Positions 33,178 through 41,194 of a DNA stretch of 64,000 nucleotides are shown here, one piece after another. Under the pieces are notes generated by a model, which was given only the letters and a program-made list of their open reading frames with translations, ran no database searches and was not told the DNA's origin. A program made the translations under genes and the position numbers. This DNA comes from Micromonospora endolithica (lineage in GTDB: Bacteria; Actinomycetota; Actinomycetes; Mycobacteriales; Micromonosporaceae): positions 310,001 to 374,000 of the forward strand of contig NZ_RBAK01000005.1 of the NCBI RefSeq assembly GCF_003626595.1, given 5' to 3'. How positions within the stretch are numbered: the first letter of the stretch is position 1; every line of letters starts with the position of its first letter.

Positions 33178-33184
33178 GCATCGC

Positions 33185-33259
33185 ATGACCGAGCGGAGCG
33201 AGGTCATCGACCGGTCCGGTCGAGGGTGCGGGGGCGGCCAGGCGTCGAACCCGTCCTGA
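33185..33259 (+). CDS. Short leader ORF of M-x-ERSE type
   Basis: A 24-codon ORF, MTERSEVIDRSG...ASNPS, with a leaderless promoter directly upstream. It ends 57 bp before the EtfD-like gene. Its start resembles the leader ORF at 10738 (MGERSERV). Unlike that copy it does not overlap its downstream gene, which has its own GGGAGGG site. Function and expression are inferred, not shown. Confidence 0.45.
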   Translation: MTERSEVIDRSGRGCGGGQASNPS

Positions 33260-33316
33260 TCCCGGCCCCGGTCGCCGAGCCGCTCGACGCAGCAGCAGAC
33301 CGGGAGGGCCGACTCG

Positions 33317-35512
33317 ATGGGTAGCGTCCAGATCGTCACCACGATCGTCGCGGCCGCCATCACCGCCGTGGCGGTGTGGCTCGCCGTACGCGCGGTCATG
33401 AAGATGGTGGCGGTGATCCGGCTGGGTCAGCCCGACCCGTCGCGATTCACCGACAAGGGCACGCGGACCACGACCATGCTGGCCGAGACGGCTGGCCACA
33501 CCCGGATGCTGCGCTGGAGCGTGGTGGGTGCGGCGCACTGGTTCGTGATGGTCGGCTTCGTCGTGCTGTCCCTGCTGGTGCTGGAGGCGTACTTCGAGGT
33601 CGTCTCGCCCACCGGTGGGCTGCCCCTGATCGGCGGGTGGGCGATCTACGGCCTGGTCACCGAGTGGATCGGCATCCTCGGCATCGTCGCGATCCTGGTG
33701 CTGATCGCGATCCGGATCCGCAACCGGCCGACCCGGCCGGGTGGGAAGTCCCGGTTCACCGGCTCCACGATGTGGCAGGGCTACTTCGTCGAGGGCATCG
33801 TGCTCGCCGTGCTGATCATGGGCTTCGTCATCCGGGGCTTCAAGGTCGCCACCGACCACTTCGAGTACCCGACGTGGGCCACCCCGCTGAGCCACGCGGT
33901 CGGCGCCGCGCTGCCGAACTGGGAGGCCGGCGTCAGCATCGCCGCCCTCATCAAGATCATGATTTCGATGACCTGGCTCATCGTCATCGCGCTCAACGTG
34001 ACCATGGGCGTGGCCTGGCACCGGTTCCTGGCCTTCTTCAACATCTTCTTCAAGCGCGACCCCGGCTTGGCTGGTTCCGGTCTGGGCGCGCTCAAGCCGA
34101 TGACCAGCAACGGCAAGCCGCTGGACTTCGAGGAGGCCGACCCCGAGAAGGACCAGTTCGGTGTCGCCCAGGTCGAGCAGTTCACCTGGAAGGGACTGCT
34201 GGACTTCAGCACCTGCACCGAGTGCGGTCGCTGCCAGTCGCAGTGCCCCGCCTGGAACACCGGCAAGCCGCTGTCGCCGAAGCTGCTGATCCTGAGCCTC
34301 CGCGACCACGCGTACGCCAAGGCTCCCTATCTGCTGGCCGGCGGCGGTAAGGACCTGACCGGCGAGGAGAAGGCCACCGCGGCCCAGCTCGCCCACCTGG
34401 ACGTGCTGGCGCTCGCCGAGGCGGAGAAGCCGCTGATCGGTGACGCCGAGTCCGGCGGCGTCATCGACCCGGACGTGCTCTGGTCCTGCACCACCTGCGG
34501 CGCCTGCGTCGAGCAGTGCCCGGTGGACATCGAGCACGTCGACCACATCGTCGACATGCGTCGCTACCAGGTGCTTATCGAGTCGAGCTTCCCGTCCGAG
34601 GCCGGCGTGATGCTCCGCAACCTGGAGAACAAGGGCAACCCGTGGGGTGCCCCGCAGAACACCCGCGAGGACTGGACCAAGGGCCTCGACTTCGAGGTGC
34701 CGCGGGTCGGCGAGGTCGAGGACTTCGAGTACCTGTTCTGGGTCGGCTGCGCCGGCGCCTTCGAGGACCGGGCCAAGAAGACCACCCGGGCGGTCGCCAC
34801 GCTGCTCAACGAGGCCGGCGTCTCCTTCGCCATCCTCGGCGAGGGGGAGACCTGCTCCGGTGACCCGGCCCGCCGGATCGGCAACGAGTTCGTCTTCCAG
34901 ATGCTCGCCCAGCAGAACGTCGAGACCCTCAACGAGGCGTTCGACGGCCGGGAGAAGAGCAAGCGCAAGATCGTGGCGACCTGCCCGCACTGCTTCAACA
35001 CTCTGGGCAACGAGTACGGCCAGCTCGGCGGCGAGTTCGAGGTCGTGCACCACACCCAGCTGCTGGCCCACCTGGTGAGCACCGGCAAGCTCACCCCGGT
35101 CCAGCCGGTCGACGGCGGCGTGACCTACCACGACCCCTGCTACCTGGGCCGGCACAACCGGGTGTTCGCCGCCCCACGCGAGGTGCTCGGCGACTCCATC
35201 GAGGGTGACCTGGTCGAGATGCCGCGCAACAGCGAGCGCTCCTTCTGCTGCGGCGCCGGCGGCGCCCGGATGTGGATGGAGGAGAAGATCGGCAAGCGGA
35301 TCAACGTCGACCGCGTCGAGGAGGCGATGTCCACCGGAGCGCGTACGGTCGCCGTCGGCTGCCCGTTCTGCTCGACGATGCTCAACGACGGCGTGAACGG
35401 CAAGGGCGCCGGCGAGCAGGTAGAGGTGGTCGACGTGGCCAGCGTGCTGCTTCGCTCGGTCAAGCCGGAGCAGGCAGCCGGCGACCAGGAGACGGCGCCG
35501 GTCGCCGGCTGA
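33317..35512 (+). CDS. EtfD-like membrane Fe-S oxidoreductase
   Basis: A 731-residue membrane protein of the heterodisulfide-reductase/CCG family, like mycobacterial EtfD, which takes electrons from electron-transfer flavoprotein during beta-oxidation and passes them to quinone. The N-terminal 250 residues hold about six transmembrane helices with histidines suited to b-haem binding. Two 4Fe-4S motifs follow: CTECGRCQSQCP from Cys300 and CTTCGACVEQCP from Cys391. Two CCG domains complete it, with CPHCFNTLG, YHDPCYLGRHN, FCCGAGGARMW and CPFC. ATG 33317 follows GGGAGGG. Its promoter shares an operator with the acyl-CoA dehydrogenase gene at 50055. Confidence 0.9.
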   Translation: MGSVQIVTTIVAAAITAVAVWLAVRAVMKMVAVIRLGQPDPSRFTDKGTRTTTMLAETAGHTRMLRWSVVGAAHWFVMVGFVVLSLLVLEAYFEVVSPTGGLPLIGGWAIYGLVTEWIGILGIVAILVLIAIRIRNRPTRPGGKSRFTGSTMWQGYFVEGIVLAVLIMGFVIRGFKVATDHFEYPTWATPLSHAVGAALPNWEAGVSIAALIKIMISMTWLIVIALNVTMGVAWHRFLAFFNIFFKRDPGLAGSGLGALKPMTSNGKPLDFEEADPEKDQFGVAQVEQFTWKGLLDFSTCTECGRCQSQCPAWNTGKPLSPKLLILSLRDHAYAKAPYLLAGGGKDLTGEEKATAAQLAHLDVLALAEAEKPLIGDAESGGVIDPDVLWSCTTCGACVEQCPVDIEHVDHIVDMRRYQVLIESSFPSEAGVMLRNLENKGNPWGAPQNTREDWTKGLDFEVPRVGEVEDFEYLFWVGCAGAFEDRAKKTTRAVATLLNEAGVSFAILGEGETCSGDPARRIGNEFVFQMLAQQNVETLNEAFDGREKSKRKIVATCPHCFNTLGNEYGQLGGEFEVVHHTQLLAHLVSTGKLTPVQPVDGGVTYHDPCYLGRHNRVFAAPREVLGDSIEGDLVEMPRNSERSFCCGAGGARMWMEEKIGKRINVDRVEEAMSTGARTVAVGCPFCSTMLNDGVNGKGAGEQVEVVDVASVLLRSVKPEQAAGDQETAPVAG

Positions 35513-35532
35513 GGCGTACACCTGGAGACACC

Positions 35533-35569
35533 GACGGCGGCGGCACCCTCGCGGGGTGCCGCCGCCGTC
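35533..35569 (+). terminator. Terminator of the EtfD-like gene
   Basis: A 15-bp perfect stem (left arm GACGGCGGCGGCACC) with a 7-nt loop starts 20 bp after the stop codon and just before the convergent GPP34 stop codon. Confidence 0.8.
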
Positions 35570-35576
35570 GTCCTGC

Positions 35577-36251
35577 TCAGGAGATGGTCGTGATGATCAC
35601 CGCGGTGGTCGCGGTGGTCGCCGCCAGGAGCGCGACCTGGGTGTCCTCGATCGCCTTCCGGGTGGCCGCGACCGCCCACCCACCGGCGGCCAGCTCCTCG
35701 GTCCGCCGCTTGACGACGTCCTTCGGCAGCCCGCGGAACACCTCCCGGTCCAGGCCCACCGCCCGGACCAGGCCGACCAGCGCGACCGTGCGCGGATCCA
35801 CCGGGCCGTCGCCGGTCACCGCGTCGGTCATCCGGCGCCGGACCTCCGACTCCACCGCCGGCTCCGCGCCGGTGGACGACGGATAGCGGGTACGCGGGAA
35901 GACCCACAGCACACGGTCGGACTCCCGGCGCAGCACACCGGCGGTGACCAGCCCGTCCAGCACCTGCTCGGGCAGGTCTCCGGCCAGCCGGGTGATCCAG
36001 TCCCTGGGCCGGCGACGCTTCGGCTCGGCGGCGATCCGGGCCAGTGCGGCGTCGAGTTGCGCCTGCCCGACCGGCGTCGGGTCGACCACCGCCAGACGGT
36101 CGTCCTCGACGGCGATCCGGCCGGCGAGCGCCAACTCCACCAGCAGCGCCCCCGCCAGACCGTGGTCGAGGGCGGGTCGGCCGAGCCGGTCCGTCCCGGC
36201 GTCGTCGTAACTGAGCAGGACGAGGTCGTGGGCGAGGGTGAAGGGAGCCAT
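35577..36251 (-). CDS. GPP34 (GOLPH3-like) family protein
   Basis: A 224-residue GPP34-domain protein. The family pattern starts at LAHDLVLLSYDDAGTDRLG and continues through LAGALLVELALAGRI and VLRRESDRVLWVFPRTRYP. Eukaryotic GOLPH3 binds phosphatidylinositol 4-phosphate; the function of the actinobacterial proteins is unknown, though a lipid-binding role is often supposed. The C-terminus ends in a hydrophobic Ala/Thr/Val stretch. ATG 36251 has TACCGT 6 nt upstream (36258-36263) and no ribosome binding site, so it is probably leaderless. It is divergent from the CNNM genes. Confidence 0.9.
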   Translation of the reverse strand: MAPFTLAHDLVLLSYDDAGTDRLGRPALDHGLAGALLVELALAGRIAVEDDRLAVVDPTPVGQAQLDAALARIAAEPKRRRPRDWITRLAGDLPEQVLDGLVTAGVLRRESDRVLWVFPRTRYPSSTGAEPAVESEVRRRMTDAVTGDGPVDPRTVALVGLVRAVGLDREVFRGLPKDVVKRRTEELAAGGWAVAATRKAIEDTQVALLAATTATTAVIITTIS

Positions 36252-36257
36252 GGCCCG

Positions 36258-36263
36258 ACGGTA
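36258..36263 (-). promoter_or_regulatory. Leaderless -10 of the GPP34 gene
   Basis: Minus-strand TACCGT ends 6 nt before ATG 36251. Confidence 0.5.
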
Positions 36264-36389
36264 ACCGGGCCCGACCACCGCCGACCGGCCGTGATCTGGT
36301 GCGATCGGTTCCGGACATTTATGAACGTGCCCGTGCGTGCGAGAATCGCGCCGAGGTGAGGCACCATCGACGGCCTTCTCCTGACCGCC

Positions 36390-37706
36390 GTGCTCCCCCT
36401 GGCCGGCTTCGTGTTGCTGACCGGCGGCAACGCGTTCTTCGTCGCGGCCGAGTTCGCTCTGGTGACCGTGGATCGCGCGGAGATCGACCGGCGGTCCGAC
36501 GCGGGTGACGGCCGCGCGGCCACCGTCCGTCGGGCCCTGCGCGAACTGTCCTTCCAGCTCTCCGGGGCGCAGCTCGGCATCACCCTCACCGCCCTGCTCA
36601 CCGGCTACCTCGCCGAGCCGGCGCTGGCCCGGCTCTTCACGCCGCTGCTGCACCCGGTCGCCGGGGACCAGGCGGACCGGTTCACCCCGTTCCTCGCCCT
36701 GGCGCTGGCCACCCTGCTGTCGATGCTCTTCGGCGAGCTGGTGCCGAAGAACGCCGCGCTGGCCCGGCCGATGCCCACCGCGCTGGCCACCGCCGGCCCG
36801 ATGCGGGTCTTCTCCCGCAGCTTCGGCTGGCTGATCCGAGGACTGAACGGCTCGGCGAACCGGCTGGTCCGTGCCCTGGGCGTGGAACCGCAGGAGGAAC
36901 TGGCCAGCGCGCGGTCACCGGAGGAACTGGGCCTGCTGGCGGCGATCTCGGCGCGGGCCGGCGCGCTGCCGCCGGACACCGCGATGCTGCTGCGCCGGAC
37001 CATCCGCTTCGGGGAGAAGCGCGCTGCCGAGGCGATGACGCCCCGGGTCGACGTGATCGCGTTGCCGGCCACCGCCAGCGTCACCGACCTGCTCGAACAA
37101 TCCCGGCGGACCGGCCGGACCCGGTTCCCGGTCTACGAGGAGACGCTCGACCTGGTGACCGGGGTCGCCGGGGTGCCGGACGCCCTGGGCGTGCCGCTGG
37201 CTCGGCGGGACACCACCGAGGTCGGCTCGGTGGCCCGTGACCCGGTGTACGTGCCGGAGAGCCTGGACCTGGACGGGGTGCTCGCCGCGCTCCGGGCCGA
37301 GGGCGCCGACCTCGCCATCGTCGTCGACGAGTACGGCGGCACCGACGGTGTGGTCACCATCGAGGACCTGGTCGAGGAACTGGTCGGGGAGATCGCCGAC
37401 GAGTTCGATCCGGCCGCCGCGCCGGACGTCCGGGCCGTCGGGTCGACCGCTTCCGGCCGGGACCGGGCCGTCCTGGTGGACGGGGTGCTGCGCTCCGACG
37501 AGCTGGCCGAGCAGACCGGGTTCCGACTGCCCGAGGGGCCGTACGAGACGCTGGCCGGGTTCCTGATGGCGCGTCGGGGGCACATCCCGGTGGTCGGGGA
37601 GACGGTCGAGGAGGCCGGCTACGAGTTCACCGTGGTCGAGGTGGAGCGGCACCGCATCGAGCGGGTCCGGGTGCGGCGACCGGCGGAGCCCGAGCACGAT
37701 GACTGA
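36390..37706 (+). CDS. CNNM/CorC-type CBS-domain membrane protein 1
   Basis: A 438-residue DUF21 membrane protein, a family linked to Mg2+/Co2+ transport. The N-terminal DUF21 domain (about residues 1-180) has GNAFFVAAEFALVTV and FGELVPKNAALARP. Paired CBS domains follow (MTPRVDVIAL, TGRTRFPVYE, VVDEYGGTDGVVTIEDLVEELVGEI), then a C-terminal CorC_HlyC domain ending EVERHRIERVRVRR. GTG 36390 is the first conventional start, but GAGGTGAGG sits 5 nt before an in-frame ATC at 36366, giving IDGLLLTAVLP, which may be the real N-terminus. It overlaps the next gene by 8 bp. Confidence 0.9.
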   Translation: MLPLAGFVLLTGGNAFFVAAEFALVTVDRAEIDRRSDAGDGRAATVRRALRELSFQLSGAQLGITLTALLTGYLAEPALARLFTPLLHPVAGDQADRFTPFLALALATLLSMLFGELVPKNAALARPMPTALATAGPMRVFSRSFGWLIRGLNGSANRLVRALGVEPQEELASARSPEELGLLAAISARAGALPPDTAMLLRRTIRFGEKRAAEAMTPRVDVIALPATASVTDLLEQSRRTGRTRFPVYEETLDLVTGVAGVPDALGVPLARRDTTEVGSVARDPVYVPESLDLDGVLAALRAEGADLAIVVDEYGGTDGVVTIEDLVEELVGEIADEFDPAAAPDVRAVGSTASGRDRAVLVDGVLRSDELAEQTGFRLPEGPYETLAGFLMARRGHIPVVGETVEEAGYEFTVVEVERHRIERVRVRRPAEPEHDD

Positions 37707-38700
37707 GTTGCTGGTAACCAGCGTGCTGCTGCTGGGCAACGCCTTCTTCGTGGGCAGCGAGTTCGCGCTCATCGCGAGCCGCCGTACGGTGGTGGAGCCG
37801 CTGGCCGCCACCTCGAAGCGGGCCCGGTGGGCGTTGTCGGCGATGAACCAGATCCCGCTGATGATCGCCGGGGCGCAACTGGGCATCACCGTCTGCTCGC
37901 TGGGCCTGGGCGCGATCGCCGAGCCGGCGCTGGCCCACCTGATGGAGCCGGTGTTCCACGCGGTACGCCTGCCGGAGCCGGCCGTGCACCCGGTCGCGTT
38001 CGTGCTCGCCCTCGGCGTGGTGGTGTTCCTGCACACCGTCGTCGGCGAGATGGTGCCGAAGAACATCACCCTGGCCGGCCCGGAGCTGTCCGCGCTCTGG
38101 CTGGGACCGGCGATGCTGGCGTTCTGCCTGGCCACCAAGCCGCTGCTGCTGGCGATGAAGTGGGCGGCCCGGCACGTGCTGCGACTCTGGCGGATCGAGG
38201 CCACCGAGGCGGTGAAGACGGTCTTCACCGCCCAGGAACTGGCCGGGCTGGTCGCGCAGGCCCGGACCGAGGGGATGCTCGACGCCGAGGAACACGCCCG
38301 GATCACCGGCGCGCTCGCCCTGCACAGCCGTACCGCCGCCGACGCCCTGCAACCCTGGTCCACCGTGACGACCGTCGGGGAGGACGTGTCGCCGGCCTCG
38401 CTGGAGGTGCTCGCCACGCGTACCGGCCGGTCCCGGTTCCCGGTGGTGCACCGCTCCACCCGTCGGGTGCTCGGGTTCGTGCACGTCAAGGACGTGCTCG
38501 GGTACGCCGGCGGAAGCCGGCGGACGCCGGTGCCGGCGGAGGTCTACCGGCCGCTGGCCGTGGTGCCGCCGGAGCGTACGCTCGCCGACCTGCTGCTGGC
38601 GATGCGCCGGGAGCGACGGCACATGGTCCTGGTGAGCGACGGCCGCCGGCCCCTCGGCGTGGTGACACTCGACGACGTATTGACCGCCATCGTCGGATAA
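37699..38700 (+). CDS. CNNM-type CBS-domain membrane protein 2, lacking the CorC domain
   Basis: A 333-residue paralogue of the previous gene. DUF21 motifs GNAFFVGSEFALIAS, AQLGITVCSLGLGAIAEPAL and VGEMVPKNITLAGP are present, followed by two CBS modules (SRFPVVHRSTRRVLGFVHVKDVL and MVLVSDGRRPLGVVTLDDVLTAIVG). It stops after the second CBS and has no CorC_HlyC domain. The 8-bp overlap with the upstream gene and the paired architecture suggest that the two proteins form one heteromeric complex. Substrate is inferred only from the family. Confidence 0.9.
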   Translation: MTELLVTSVLLLGNAFFVGSEFALIASRRTVVEPLAATSKRARWALSAMNQIPLMIAGAQLGITVCSLGLGAIAEPALAHLMEPVFHAVRLPEPAVHPVAFVLALGVVVFLHTVVGEMVPKNITLAGPELSALWLGPAMLAFCLATKPLLLAMKWAARHVLRLWRIEATEAVKTVFTAQELAGLVAQARTEGMLDAEEHARITGALALHSRTAADALQPWSTVTTVGEDVSPASLEVLATRTGRSRFPVVHRSTRRVLGFVHVKDVLGYAGGSRRTPVPAEVYRPLAVVPPERTLADLLLAMRRERRHMVLVSDGRRPLGVVTLDDVLTAIVG

Positions 38701-38877
38701 GGGAAAGGCGACGCATGGTGTTCGGGTCGTCGCGCAGACGTGAAGTGGCTGTTGGTCGCCTTGCTTCCGATGCCCCGCTTCCCTAATGTGGGGCACCGGC
38801 CGCTGTGGATTGTCTGCCTCGCACTCCTTCCCCGACGCGAGGCGCCCGGCGGCGGGTTGCAAAAGGAGCCGACGCCG

Positions 38878-39882
38878 GTGGCAACCATGCCCCCTCATCG
38901 TCACGCCCTGGGCCGGTCGACCCGTCCGGGCGGCCTGCGCCGGACCGTTCAACGCCTGCTCGTCCTGGTCGCCGCCGTCGCGGTGGGTGCCGGCGCGCTG
39001 GCCGCGCCCGCGTACGCGGAGCCCTCGGTCGAAGAGATCGAGGCCGCGATGGACAAGCAGTGGGAGAAGTTGGAACCCACCATCGAGCAGTACAACAAGG
39101 TGCGGGCGCAGCGGAAGGCCAACGTGGCGAAGGCCGACGCACTGCAGAAGAAGATCACTCCGCTCGCTCTGGAGAGCGAACTGGCGATGAACCGGGTCGG
39201 CGACATGGCCTCCCGGTACTACATCACCGGCCCGTCGCAGGAGCTCAGCGCCCTGCTGGTCAACGGCAACCCCAATGAGCTGGGCGAGCAGTTGCTCATG
39301 CTGGACCGGCTCGCCTCCGAGGAACGTCGCGAGATCGCGGGCGTGCTGGCGGTCCGCCAGAAGTACGACGACCAGAAGCAGAAGCTCGACCTGCTGATCG
39401 CCGCCCAGAACAAGCAGGAGCGGGATCTGGCGGCGACCAAGAAGCAGATCGACGCGGAGATCAAGCGGCTCCAGGCCTCGATGCCGAAGACCACCGTCAA
39501 GGTGACCGGCTGCCCGACCATCAACGGCGTGGTCAACGAGGCCGCACGGATCGCGATCAGGACCGCCTGCGCGCAGGTCGGCGACCCGTACGTCTGGGGC
39601 GCCACCGGGCCGAACTCGTTCGACTGCTCGGGCCTGACCCAGTACGCGTACAAGGCGGCGGGCATCAACCTGACGCACTACACCGGCGCGCAGTGGAACG
39701 AGGGCCGGGCCGTCAGCCGGTCCGAGGCCCGCCCCGGTGACCTGGTCTTCTGGCCGAGTCATGTGGGTCTCTATCTCGGCAACGGCCTGATGGTGCACGC
39801 GTCGCGGGCCGGCATTCCGGTGAAGGTGGCGAGCATCGATCGGTTTGGTCAGACGATCAAGGGCTTCCGTCGCCCGGGCTGA
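38878..39882 (+). CDS. Secreted NlpC/P60 peptidoglycan endopeptidase
   Basis: A 334-residue RipA-like cell-wall hydrolase that cuts between D-Glu and mDAP in stem peptides. A signal peptide (LLVLVAAVAVGAGALAAPAYAEP) is followed by a long coiled coil (about residues 45-200) that may hold the enzyme inactive. The C-terminal NlpC/P60 domain has catalytic Cys250 (DCSGLTQ), His295 (SHVGLYLG) and His307 (MVHASRAG). GTG 38878 is chosen because AAAAGGAG lies 9 nt upstream. The 177-bp leader contains two weak stem-loops (38771-38795 and 38816-38843). Likely acts in daughter-cell separation. Confidence 0.94.
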   Translation: MATMPPHRHALGRSTRPGGLRRTVQRLLVLVAAVAVGAGALAAPAYAEPSVEEIEAAMDKQWEKLEPTIEQYNKVRAQRKANVAKADALQKKITPLALESELAMNRVGDMASRYYITGPSQELSALLVNGNPNELGEQLLMLDRLASEERREIAGVLAVRQKYDDQKQKLDLLIAAQNKQERDLAATKKQIDAEIKRLQASMPKTTVKVTGCPTINGVVNEAARIAIRTACAQVGDPYVWGATGPNSFDCSGLTQYAYKAAGINLTHYTGAQWNEGRAVSRSEARPGDLVFWPSHVGLYLGNGLMVHASRAGIPVKVASIDRFGQTIKGFRRPG

Positions 39883-39897
39883 CCCGACCGTACGGAC

Positions 39898-39932
39898 GAC
39901 GCGGCCCCGGTCATGACGACCGGGGCCGCGTC
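39898..39932. terminator. Bidirectional terminator between NlpC/P60 and dcd genes
   Basis: A 15-bp perfect stem (left arm GACGCGGCCCCGGTC) with loop ATGAC lies in the 64-bp gap between convergent genes. Confidence 0.8.
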
Positions 39933-39946
39933 GCGTTCCGGGACGG

Positions 39947-40525
39947 TCAGCGGGTCGGCCAGGTGCGCCAGTGCTGCCAGGAGCGGCTCGGGGTGGGGCC
40001 ACGCTGTCCCTGGTAGCGCGAGCCGTAGACGGCCGAGCCGTAGGGGTGCTCGGCCGGCGACGACAGCCGGAAGATGCAGAGCTGACCGATCTTCATGCCG
40101 GGCCAGAGGGTGATCGGCAGGTTGGCCACGTTGGAGAGCTCCAACGTGACGTGGCCGGAGAAGCCGGGGTCGATGAACCCGGCGGTGGAGTGGGTGAGCA
40201 GGCCGAGCCGGCCCAGCGAACTCTTGCCCTCCAGCCGGCCGGCGAGCTGCTCGCCGAGGGAGATCACCTCAAGCGTGGAGGCGAGCACGAACTCACCCGG
40301 GTGCAGCACGAACGGCTCACCGTCGGGCACCTCGACCATCGATGTCAGGTCGTCCTGCTGCATCGCCGGGTCGATGTGGGTGTAGAGGTGGTTGTTGAAG
40401 ACCCGGAACAGCTTGTCCAGGCGTACGTCGATGCTGGACGGTTGCACCAGCGTCGGCTCGAACGGCTCCAGCGCGAGCGCGCCCGCCTTGATCTCGGTGA
40501 CCAGGTCGCGGTCGGAGAGCAGCAT
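39947..40525 (-). CDS. dcd: dCTP deaminase
   Basis: A 192-residue deoxycytidine triphosphate deaminase, which makes dUTP (or dUMP directly in bifunctional actinobacterial enzymes) for thymidylate synthesis. Motifs: [12 protein letters not shown] at the N-terminus, [11 protein letters not shown], the catalytic region [29 protein letters not shown] with the HVTLEL glutamate, and a C-terminal [13 protein letters not shown] closing loop. Length is exact for the family. ATG 40525 has TATGGT 6 nt upstream, a leaderless start. A LexA box lies in the divergent promoter region, 51 bp from the start. Confidence 0.96.
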   Translation of the reverse strand: MLLSDRDLVTEIKAGALALEPFEPTLVQPSSIDVRLDKLFRVFNNHLYTHIDPAMQQDDLTSMVEVPDGEPFVLHPGEFVLASTLEVISLGEQLAGRLEGKSSLGRLGLLTHSTAGFIDPGFSGHVTLELSNVANLPITLWPGMKIGQLCIFRLSSPAEHPYGSAVYGSRYQGQRGPTPSRSWQHWRTWPTR

Positions 40526-40531
40526 CGGAAC

Positions 40532-40537
40532 ACCATA
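40532..40537 (-). promoter_or_regulatory. Leaderless -10 of dcd
   Basis: Minus-strand TATGGT ends 6 nt before ATG 40525; no Shine-Dalgarno sequence is present. Confidence 0.5.
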
Positions 40538-40575
40538 GCGAGCGGCCCCGCCGACCTGCGTGTCGGAGTGCGTGT

Positions 40576-40591
40576 TCGAACGCTTGTTCGA
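40576..40591. promoter_or_regulatory. Consensus LexA (SOS) box
   Basis: TCGAAC-GCTT-GTTCGA matches the actinobacterial/Gram-positive SOS-box consensus with perfect 6-bp arms. It abuts the -10 hexamer of the PPOX gene (40592-40597), so LexA binding would block that promoter, and it lies about 40 bp upstream of the dcd -10. Confidence 0.75.
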
Positions 40592-40597
40592 TAGACT
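40592..40597 (+). promoter_or_regulatory. Leaderless -10 of the PPOX gene
   Basis: TAGACT ends 6 nt before ATG 40604 and is directly adjacent to the LexA box. Confidence 0.55.
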
Positions 40598-40603
40598 GGC
40601 GAC

Positions 40604-41119
40604 ATGACTTCCTGGTCCGAGTTCGCCACCGACGAGCCCCGCCTCGCCGACGCGATCAGTCATCTTCTCCAGCAGTACGGGCCGGGCTTCGGCTACCTCG
40701 CCACGGTCCGCGCCGACGGCGGCCCCCGGGTGCACCCGGTCTCGCCGGTCGTCACCGACGAGGGGCTGTTCTGCTTCGTCATCGACTCCCCCAAGCGCCG
40801 CGACCTGGAACGCGACGGCCGTTACGCGCTGCACTCCTTCCCGGCGGAGGAGAGCGACGACGAGGCCTACGTGGCGGGTCGCGCCCGGCCGGTGACCGAC
40901 GTCGCCCGGGTCGCCCGGCTGGCCCGCGGGTTCCGGGCGGCGCCGCACGTCGACTGGCGGCTCTTCGAGTTCACTGTCGAGGTGGCGATGGTGACCCGGC
41001 GGGAGCCGGGTGGCTTCACCGGGCACAGCCGCCCCGCCGTCCAGGTCTGGGTCGACCCGCTCGGCGGCGATCCGACCGCCGTCACCGGGTTACGCCCCCG
41101 TGACCGCGCGGCCGCCTGA
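40604..41119 (+). CDS. Pyridoxamine 5'-phosphate oxidase-family (FMN-binding) protein
   Basis: A 171-residue split-barrel flavoprotein. The PPOX pattern is visible in [53 protein letters not shown] spread over strands 1-4, with the later [20 protein letters not shown]. Members bind FMN or F420 and reduce varied small molecules, so no substrate can be assigned. Its promoter is leaderless and carries an SOS box, so induction by DNA damage is predicted. It is divergent from dcd and convergent with the metalloprotease gene. Confidence 0.88.
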   Translation: MTSWSEFATDEPRLADAISHLLQQYGPGFGYLATVRADGGPRVHPVSPVVTDEGLFCFVIDSPKRRDLERDGRYALHSFPAEESDDEAYVAGRARPVTDVARVARLARGFRAAPHVDWRLFEFTVEVAMVTRREPGGFTGHSRPAVQVWVDPLGGDPTAVTGLRPRDRAAA

Positions 41120-41129
41120 GGGCGAAAGA

Positions 41130-41164
41130 CCGGTGCCGGCTCCGTGGGACGGAGCCGGCACCGG
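41130..41164. terminator. Bidirectional terminator between PPOX and metalloprotease genes
   Basis: A 16-bp perfect stem (left arm CCGGTGCCGGCTCCGT) with a GGG loop lies in the 75-bp gap between convergent genes. Confidence 0.8.
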
Positions 41165-41194
41165 CCTGCGTACGTGGGACGAGCGAGCGTCAGG

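Noticed and set aside
38701..38877. Possible c-di-AMP (ydaO-type) riboswitch before the NlpC/P60 gene
   Set aside because: Such riboswitches occur before wall hydrolases in actinomycetes, but I cannot find the conserved core here; only two weak stem-loops (38771-38795, 38816-38843) are visible.
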